Positions 57,639 through 64,000 of a DNA stretch of 64,000 nucleotides are shown here, piece by piece (position 1 is the stretch's first letter; each line of letters begins with the position of its first letter). The DNA is from Lepidodermella squamata (lineage: Eukaryota; Gastrotricha): the NCBI GenBank assembly GCA_047495785.1, contig JBLDXI010000103.1, positions 166,247 through 230,246 of the forward strand. The letters are read 5' to 3'. The notes beneath the pieces are model-generated. The model ran no database searches and had not been told where the DNA came from. It saw nothing but the letters and a program-made list of their open reading frames with translations. Both the position numbers and the translations under genes were made by a program.

Positions 57639-59620
57639 TTAGAAAACGCCAGCTTGCATGAGGCAGAAAATAGCGACACCGATGAAAAGGCCGAGAAAGA
57701 AGAAGAACATGACAATTTCGATGATGCTAGCGAGGCGCATCTTGCCGACTTTTTTGTAAGCGCGTTCCGTGAAGCAGCTGACGAACCAGAAGATGATGAT
57801 GGCGTAGACGGTGCTGAGGCCGCACACGAGAGCCAGCAGTTGGATGAAATAGTTGAGGAGAACGAATTGCGGAGTCTTCGGAATCTGGGCCAACACCTGA
57901 GATTGTCCTGAAATTTCAAACCGTAAAATTTGAATTTTTTTACTTTCGAAAATTTTCAATTTTTTTCAAATTGAAATTGAAATTTCAAAAATTTCGGAAA
58001 TATTTAAATTTGAGAATTATCGAATTTTTTAATTTTCCAAATTCTTGGTTTCAATTTAAAAATGTCAAAAATTGAAATTTTTGAAATGTTCAATACTTAT
58101 TATTTTTTTTTTACTTTTTCGAAATTATTTAGTGTTATTTAAATTTAATTCGACTTTTTTATTTTTACTCACCAACTGCAAAAGCAAGAAGGAGATAGAC
58201 ACTGAAGCACACTCGATCGCTCTCGCTTGGCGGGATCAAAAAAGCAACCAGCTCCAAAACCGCCAAAACAACGCAAGGTGCCAGTAAGTTGTTGATAAAG
58301 TAGTCTGGCTTTCGTTTGAAAGTCACATAAAACACAGCCTGGCTAACAGTGTCATCGCCATCTGGCTGCGTGTCGTTGATTTCAATTCTGTACGACACAA
58401 AGGTCCAACCATCGACCGAGCTTGCCTTATTGACGAGAAGCGGCGTGAAAATAACGTCGGCAAATCGAATCAGGTTAACAGCCTCGACCAGGTAGAACTG
58501 GAACGGGCATACTTGAGTGTCCCATGGGAATTTGCGGAGATCGAGGTTGCAAACTGCCTTGAAGACGCCACGGCGTTTCCAGTAGAAGGATAACGATCGA
58601 TTTTGTGGGGCGGTGTTCGGCTGGAATAGGATTTCCATGCGATTCGAGAATAAGTCGCTTTTCATTGATATGTCGTCCAGGGCGTTTCGAAAGCTGATTG
58701 CAGGGTGCCAGACGTCGTCGGGGTTCTGTACCATGACTCGCTCAGGTTGGTCTGAGGTATAACCCGGGGCCGTAGTAGTTCGGGAGCAAGTGTTTACCTA
58801 GTCACAAAAGGGACTTAAAGCTTCGTCAGGGGTCAACCATCGAAAACGTCTCGGTTTCAGGGCTCAGGGCTATCGAATTCCGGAATTTCCCCACCTTTCT
58901 AGGGAAATCTCATAACTTATGGATAGAACGTTTATTCAAGATTCATTTCGCGCTAAAACCGACGGAAAATGGGAAAGTAAGCCTTTGACATTGATTGCTG
59001 GAAAATCGAATATCTTTCAGGCAGCTTCAATCGACTGAGGTCAAAGGCAAACTTTCGAATCCATTGTCGGTTATTCTTCAGAATTGAAGCTCGATCGACG
59101 CTCTATTCAAGGGTTATAGGATTGAGACTTTCTCCACTTTTCTTCGCCTATCTAATTGGGGCCATTAACGTTAGTTCATAGGAAACTGATTGGAGCTCAT
59201 TTTTGAATGAAAACCGACAACATTTTGGTCAATTTGTCTTTGAGAAATATGCTGCGAAGTTAACGGCTTACCTGCCACTTGATGTACAAAGCCGCTGTTA
59301 CTGAAATCAATTCATTAACGTCGTCGATCCCAACAAAGCGGTCGATTGCGAATTCCACTTGTGCTTTGGCCGCTTCGCCTTTGTTGTAGGTCGGCGGGCT
59401 TCTGTTCGCTGGGGAGATGTCGTTGCATTGCGCCACCAGGGTCGAAGCATTCATGCTAGAATAAGGCTGGGCCAGGGGCAGCTTAGGGATGTCCAACGTT
59501 TGAGCCATAACTAATTCGAAGGTGATACAGTAAAAGGTTGTTAAATTGAATTGATCACAAATTACCGCTTGTTGAAGCGATAGTGGCTAGCAGAATCCTT
59601 AAGAAGGGCTTCCCAAGCAT
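57639..59620 (-). CDS. Cys-loop ligand-gated ion channel subunit
   Basis: Four minus-strand exons (59620-59566, 59510-59272, 58740-58173, 57907-57639) give 376 residues. Exon 1 is a signal peptide (MLGKPFLRILLATIAS). The ligand-binding domain includes DDVWHPAISFRN and the 13-residue Cys loop CNLDLRKFPWDTQVC. TM1 is NNLLAPCVVLAVLELVAFL. TM2 runs into LLLAFAVGQSQVLAQIP, where intron 3 splits it. TM3 and TM4 are in the last exon. No PAR motif before TM2, so there is no sign of anion selectivity. The exon 2-3 join uses a weak acceptor (acctgag) and the region where W-x-D of loop D should lie is short. A small exon between 58741 and 59271 may be missing from the model. Confidence 0.78.
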
Positions 59621-60578
59621 TTTTCACTGATGGCGGTGACAAATTTTAACTTCTCTCCTCAAGAAGCTTCTTTCTAGAAGAGAAACGACATACCAGGCGC
59701 TGAAGACACTTTGAAAGGTAAATAAACTTGCGACTTGTTTGATTAGAGCTGCATTTTAATTGCAAATCCAGCCGGGGAGCGGGCCGATTTCGTTTTCCTG
59801 CGATGTTTGTTCATTATTACCACTGAGCAAGCATATCGTTTGGCGAAATTCGGGCAAGCGCAAATTAGCAGCGAAAATTCGACGAAAGAAAATAATGAAC
59901 ACTCATGGGTTCAATAATTATCTCAGTGAGAACTATTAAAATAGCTAAATCTTAATACCTCTAAATATAAGTAGGAGTGAAAATCTGTTTCATTTGTCAT
60001 TTCTTAAGTTGGCTAGAATCTGGCTGTGTTTAAGTAAGTTACGCGAAATCATGCCCTTTCCAGAGACGTTCTCAGCTCTTCTTCAAGCCGCGTTGACCAT
60101 AATAATGGAACTTCCTTAACTAATGCTGCTGTTTTAAATTGAGCTGTTTTGAGCTGGGTCTTAATCTAAGCGCAATAAAAATTTCCTGTTGTGGAGCCAT
60201 ATTTTGAACTGGAAGCAGAAATATGGGTAATGAATACAACGGAAAACTATAAAATCCATGGCATACATTGAAATGTACAGTGATTTATTTCAGGATTCCT
60301 TGTTCAGGACGCGTCACAGCCGTGATCCAAAGACTTTATTCGCAAATGGCTTCTTTTACAAGTTTCCGTTTGAAAGAACGTGGTTCAACTAATGTTCAGA
60401 ATCCAAGCAAGGTGTTGCCAATATGACAACTAAGAGTTGACTCTTATAGTCGCTTTCGGATAAACCGGTTTTAACCACTCTATCACTAAAACGCGAACCG
60501 CGTTCCATTATGCGATTGATTTTTTCTAGATTTTATCTGAGAAGATCCACCGTAAAAAACTAAAATCTGATCCGAAGT
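59621..60578. other. Intergenic, no gene seen
   Basis: Upstream side of the spliced channel gene up to the target duplication of the FLYWCH transposon. No supported feature. Confidence 0.45.
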
Positions 60579-61915
60579 CGCTCCTTTTGCCCTATAAGGG
60601 AACTTTTCTGGTTTTACCCACCCATTTTCAGTTGAGAACGCCTCCTAGCATATTGCATTATCGCGGCGCGGCTCAGTACTGTTATTATAAGAATGCGCGG
60701 CTCGATGCCTTATATTCTGCAGAATAAATTTATTACATAAAGCCTTTATTGCAGTAGTATGGCTGTTTCGCAGAGAATATTTGCAAGATAATCGCCAGAA
60801 AACGTTTTTTATGCAAGATAAATTCTGAGATTTTTCGACTTTTTCCCTCGAAATTCAAAACTTTTTCAATTTGGTTTCATTTTCTGCTTCATAAGAGTAA
60901 TGAAACCACCAGTCCCTTCCACCGTCAAGGTCTTCGAGAAGGACGTTGCATTCGAGGAAGTCAAATTCTGGGTGAATAATAATTTCCCATTACTCAGAAT
61001 CAAGTTCTCTGGAAATTCGGGTGGAAAACGTTACGCTTACTACAAGTGCGAATATTTTATGAAGCATGGCTTTCTGAGGTGCCCAGCGTCAGCAAAAATC
61101 ATCGAAAACAGCGATGGAACAGTAGCTTTCGTTTCTCAAAATCCAGAACATAAGCATGAGCAAGATCCAAATGCGACGAGCAGCAAGTTCTTGCGAATTG
61201 ACAGCAACTTCAAAATGCGAAACCCCAGAGCCCTCAAGTCAGTGTACAAAACATATGCTGCATGTCAGCGGCTTACTTGCCTGTCAAATATACGCATTGA
61301 AATGAATCAGTTTCAAGTATGTCAGTCTGCACTTGTATACCTGGCTATAGGCTATCAACTATCTCTAATATCTCAATAAAACACAGTTTACTTGAAGAGT
61401 CACCCGTCCAGTAAAATAACGCTGATTAATCAGGCATCGGTATCAAAACCATACTATCAAATGTGACTGATTGAACGAGAATATGGAGCCGTCAAAACTT
61501 GAATTTTTGCTTGGAAAGCTTGGGCTGGCAGGGGATTATGCTACTGAAGGTCTTTGTGCCATGAAGCAGTCAATGAACAAGACTTTCGTTCATTTTATGC
61601 TTTTTTCCACTTGAATTTCTGCAGAATACCGGGCGCCAACTGCAAGAAAGCCCGGTTGTTATGCAGAAAGCCAAATTTTCTATGCAAGATAACCGTTTCC
61701 AAATAGCTCATCCTGCATAAAGAATGGGGCGCACACGCGTTTTTATGTAAGAGAACTTGCTGATTGCTCGCATCTTATGCGAAATAGTAGACAGCGTGGG
61801 TAATGCTTCTGCAGCCCGAGAAAAAAATTACGCCGCTCGCAAACATATGAATTAATACGGGGCTGCGATCATACATCGGTTTTCGAAGAAGTTCCCTTAT
61901 AGGGCAAAAGGAGCG
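60579..61915. mobile_element. DNA transposon with 27-bp termini and a FLYWCH-like ORF
   Basis: Perfect 27-bp terminal inverted repeats (left 60579-60605 starting cgctccttttgccctataag; right 61889-61915) are flanked by aagt at 60575-60578 and 61916-61919, a possible 4-bp target duplication. Subterminal 'atgcaagataa' units occur on both sides (~60813, ~61693). It encloses the ORF at 60900-61379; no transposase core is recognisable. It lies between the two channel genes. Confidence 0.75.
60900..61379 (+). CDS. FLYWCH/WRKY-GCM1-type zinc-finger protein of the transposon
   Basis: ORF of 159 residues, MKPPVPSTVKVF to the stop. It contains a probable zinc site with spacing C-x10-C-x22-H-x-H (YYKCEY, LRCPASAKI, HKHE). 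This is the arrangement of FLYWCH and MULE-type DNA-binding fingers. The C-terminal ~50 residues look less protein-like and may be past a splice site. In FLYWCH-bearing transposons this domain recognises the element ends; here the catalytic part is missing or unrecognised, so the copy may be non-autonomous or the ORF an accessory or domesticated factor. Confidence 0.55.
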   Translation: MKPPVPSTVKVFEKDVAFEEVKFWVNNNFPLLRIKFSGNSGGKRYAYYKCEYFMKHGFLRCPASAKIIENSDGTVAFVSQNPEHKHEQDPNATSSKFLRIDSNFKMRNPRALKSVYKTYAACQRLTCLSNIRIEMNQFQVCQSALVYLAIGYQLSLISQ

Positions 61916-62151
61916 AAGTGAAAAGCTTTTTATTCTTTATTCAGCCTTCTCTTCAAAATAAGGACCGGGCACGATGCATCATGGCATGGATTCTCTCATA
62001 TCAGAAACAGCAGACACATATGAAAAACTTGAAAAATAAAAATTAGTTGACAGAATCATATATTCAGAATATTTCGTCACCGGTTGATGTCAGAAAGGAT
62101 AGAAGAATAAGAATGAAGCAGTGTGCTGAAGTTATACGTAATCATGCTAGG

Positions 62152-63300
62152 CTAAATGAATCCAGCGCTTCTTGCCACCGCCAAGGCATATCCATTGATC
62201 GCAACAAAGCACGCGACGGTAACAGCAAGTGCGAGGAGATCGATGAACCTGCCAATCGACATCCTCGTTTTATCGATCCATGGAAGAAATTTGGCTTGCT
62301 TCCTAAAAAATGATTTGTAAGCCCTAGTGAAGCCGCACGATGCCAACGAATAGATTGTGCAGGCCCACGCGAACAGCGAGCATAGGTCTGTGTAGTTACT
62401 CAAAAATATTCGCTGTGACTTGGGAGGAATTCGGCTCAGAATACTGCTCTGTAGAAACGTCATAGCTAGCAGAATCGTAACCGTGAAAACCGGCCTGTCG
62501 GGAATATCCGGAAGTAGAAAGAACGAGGCAATCTCGAGGCTTGACAGAACCAAGCAAGGGATCATCAGGTTGTAGATGTAAAACTCAGGCTTCCGCGCAA
62601 AGGAGAGCGTGAAATGAGCGGTACTACGATTTCCGAACACGTAGGTGTAATTGTAACTTTGCTTCCAGCCATTATAGACCCACTCGAAACCTGGGCCCAT
62701 GAAACTGCCATCAACCGCCGAATCAGGACTAGAAATGAATACCGATGCGTTCTTGTTCTCTTGAAGGATGAAAGATACCGTGCAAGCCTGCGTATCGAAG
62801 GGGAATAGGCCGAAATCCATAGGACAAAGAGACGTGAAAACACCCACTCGTTGCCAATACATTGCGAGAGAAAATCTAGGGATCGTGCCATCTCGGTATA
62901 CAATTAGCCGATCAGTGAAGCCATTTGTCATGGAAAAGTCTGAAATCGCGTTTTTGTGATGTAGATGAGGTAGCCATACTAGCTCGCGTTGCACGTAGAC
63001 ATTGAAAGGCGGAGGTCGTGTGTAGTTCTCACAAGGTACGACCCACACCAAAGTCAGAGCACCCGACATTGTCGTAGTCTCATCTGTGTCGATGATAGCG
63101 TGGAATCGATGCGGCTGGAAAACAATTTTTATTTGCTGGATTGTACATGCCCCGGGAATGTCCCATAGGCCATGCGCACAGGTAGGACTGTAGGCGTAAG
63201 GCAACATGTGACTGCATGATTCAAGCATTTCCAGGCCAATATCCTGTCCTGAAATGCCAGCCACCAGGTAAAGATATATAACAGCTGAATCAAACTTCAT
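62152..63300 (-). CDS. Cys-loop ligand-gated ion channel subunit, intronless
   Basis: Uninterrupted 382-residue ORF on the minus strand. Signal peptide MKFDSAVIYLYLVAGISG. A ligand-binding domain follows with Cys loop CPMDFGLFPFDTQAC, then ELVWLPHLH. The TM block comprises TM1 (YNLMIPCLVLSSLEIASFFL), TM2 (VFTVTILLAMTFLQSSIL), TM3 (LCSLFAWACTIYSLASCGF), a short cytoplasmic loop, and TM4 (FIDLLALAVTVACFVAINGY). No PAR motif, no vicinal C-loop Cys pair visible. It is a paralogue of the four-exon channel at 57639-59620 but lacks all its introns, including the one in TM2. Retroposition or intron loss is possible. The first TM of the ligand domain is complete, so the gene looks functional. Confidence 0.85.
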   Translation of the reverse strand: MKFDSAVIYLYLVAGISGQDIGLEMLESCSHMLPYAYSPTCAHGLWDIPGACTIQQIKIVFQPHRFHAIIDTDETTTMSGALTLVWVVPCENYTRPPPFNVYVQRELVWLPHLHHKNAISDFSMTNGFTDRLIVYRDGTIPRFSLAMYWQRVGVFTSLCPMDFGLFPFDTQACTVSFILQENKNASVFISSPDSAVDGSFMGPGFEWVYNGWKQSYNYTYVFGNRSTAHFTLSFARKPEFYIYNLMIPCLVLSSLEIASFFLLPDIPDRPVFTVTILLAMTFLQSSILSRIPPKSQRIFLSNYTDLCSLFAWACTIYSLASCGFTRAYKSFFRKQAKFLPWIDKTRMSIGRFIDLLALAVTVACFVAINGYALAVARSAGFI

Positions 63301-64000
63301 TTAGAACGAATGAAAACTACACATCATTCGTAGCAAATTAATAAATTCTGTTTTATTGATCTTCCTAGTCCTAGATTGGCAGCCATTGTTTTCTTGCGTG
63401 CTAAAAACCGTATGCTTAGAACGCCCAGAATTCTGCATAACTTCTATTAGCTGATTACCTGTATAATTTATTGCATTTAAACGCATCATTCTTCTATGCG
63501 GAAACGAAGAGATTGATTTTGCGCATTTGGCAGACCCGCGGCTACACAACACATAGTGATATGGCTATATCGAAGCGAATCCCTGGGGACACTTCTTTGC
63601 ACAGCAGCTAGTGATGTTGCCAGGCACAGCGTATTCTGTTTTTAACCAAGTCAGCACGCGAGAGAGACGGGCTAAGAATACCCAGATCCCTAAATTTTAG
63701 GTTTCATAGCAGCATTTATCACAGAATACGAGTTCTACTTTTCTTCGTGAACCAATTTTAACCAGTGCTATTGTTACACATAGAAGTTCTTGATCCTTTA
63801 CCTGAGAGTTTAGCATTTGCTTTTGGTACGTGAAGTATCTCCGACCTCACGAATTCAGCCAAGGTCTGCGATAGATGATTTCAGTGACAAAGTTTCTTTA
63901 TTCTTGAAATTCAACTTAAAATTCAACCATAAAACCAAGATAATGATAAAATGTTATTTGGCGTTAGAAATCATATGATCTCTATGAAAAAAATCGAGAA
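63301..64000. other. Upstream region of the intronless channel, no gene seen
   Basis: 700 bp to the window edge. No frame with domain or splice support; promoter elements not recognised. Confidence 0.4.

Noticed and set aside
58741-59271. Missing loop-D exon of the channel gene (frame RRFRWLTPDEAL near 58830)
   Set aside because: The acceptor and phase do not fit and the frame meets a stop, so I kept the simpler exon 2-3 join.
2-64000. CRISPR arrays, bacterial operons, ribosomal RNA
   Set aside because: The repeats are inverted or irregular and the genes are spliced; nothing prokaryotic or ribosomal was seen.

Overview
This is nuclear DNA of a small-genome invertebrate animal. It is AT-rich between genes and holds spliced genes on both strands. 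Many introns are only 37-60 bp, with ttttcag/ttctag-type acceptors. The gene families (polycystin-1-like, cys-loop channels, Ly6, ENPP, trypsin-like proteases, lineage-specific seven-helix receptors) fit a metazoan. The intron size and acceptors most resemble a nematode or another compact-genome ecdysozoan. The taxon is my inference; I see no ribosomal, mitochondrial or tRNA marker to settle it.

Layout. 1-15922 (+): a polycystin-1-like receptor/channel of at least 15 exons and about 5000 residues, cut at its 5' end by the window edge. 16239-18140 (+): a secreted serine-protease homologue fused to a Sushi domain and ankyrin repeats, with the catalytic Ser replaced by Arg. 18518-23864 (-): two near-identical Kunitz-like genes flanking an apparently active chymotrypsin-like protease, then a small secreted protein. 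23900-35400 is gene-poor. It holds a DM9-repeat gene (+), a paralogue of the small secreted protein (-), a Ly6/GPI gene (+) and several inverted-repeat elements. 35468-47258 (+) is a decaying tandem family of seven-helix receptors: copies A, B and C are broken and D is intact. An immunity-related-GTPase (IRG)-like exon is interleaved. 48840-49317 (-) is a protease pseudogene. 51246-53739 (+) is a second inactive protease homologue with two Sushi domains and a GPI-type tail. 54254-57368 (+) is an ENPP-family phosphodiesterase. 57639-63300 (-) holds two cys-loop ligand-gated channel genes, separated by a DNA transposon that carries a FLYWCH-like zinc-finger ORF.

The most striking content is mobile DNA caught with its insertion scars. 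(i) A 918-bp element at 45021-45938 has 190-bp inverted termini built of 20-bp tandem units, a 10-bp target duplication and an internal Arg-Gly-rich/AT-hook gene; it sits 31 bp upstream of receptor D. (ii) A 937-bp element of the same architecture lies in an intron of the DM9 gene. (iii) A 158-bp hAT-like MITE disrupts exon 1 of receptor B (14-bp termini, 8-bp duplication). (iv) A separate MITE family truncated the tails of receptors B and C, while D keeps the uninterrupted tail. (v) A 1337-bp element with perfect 27-bp termini carries the FLYWCH ORF. Together these give a readable history of how the receptor cluster duplicated and decayed.

Functionally the annotated genes are mostly secreted or cell-surface proteins (lectin-rich polycystin, proteases and inactive homologues, Kunitz-like proteins, Ly6, DM9, ENPP, channels, receptors). 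No metabolic operon-like grouping is present.
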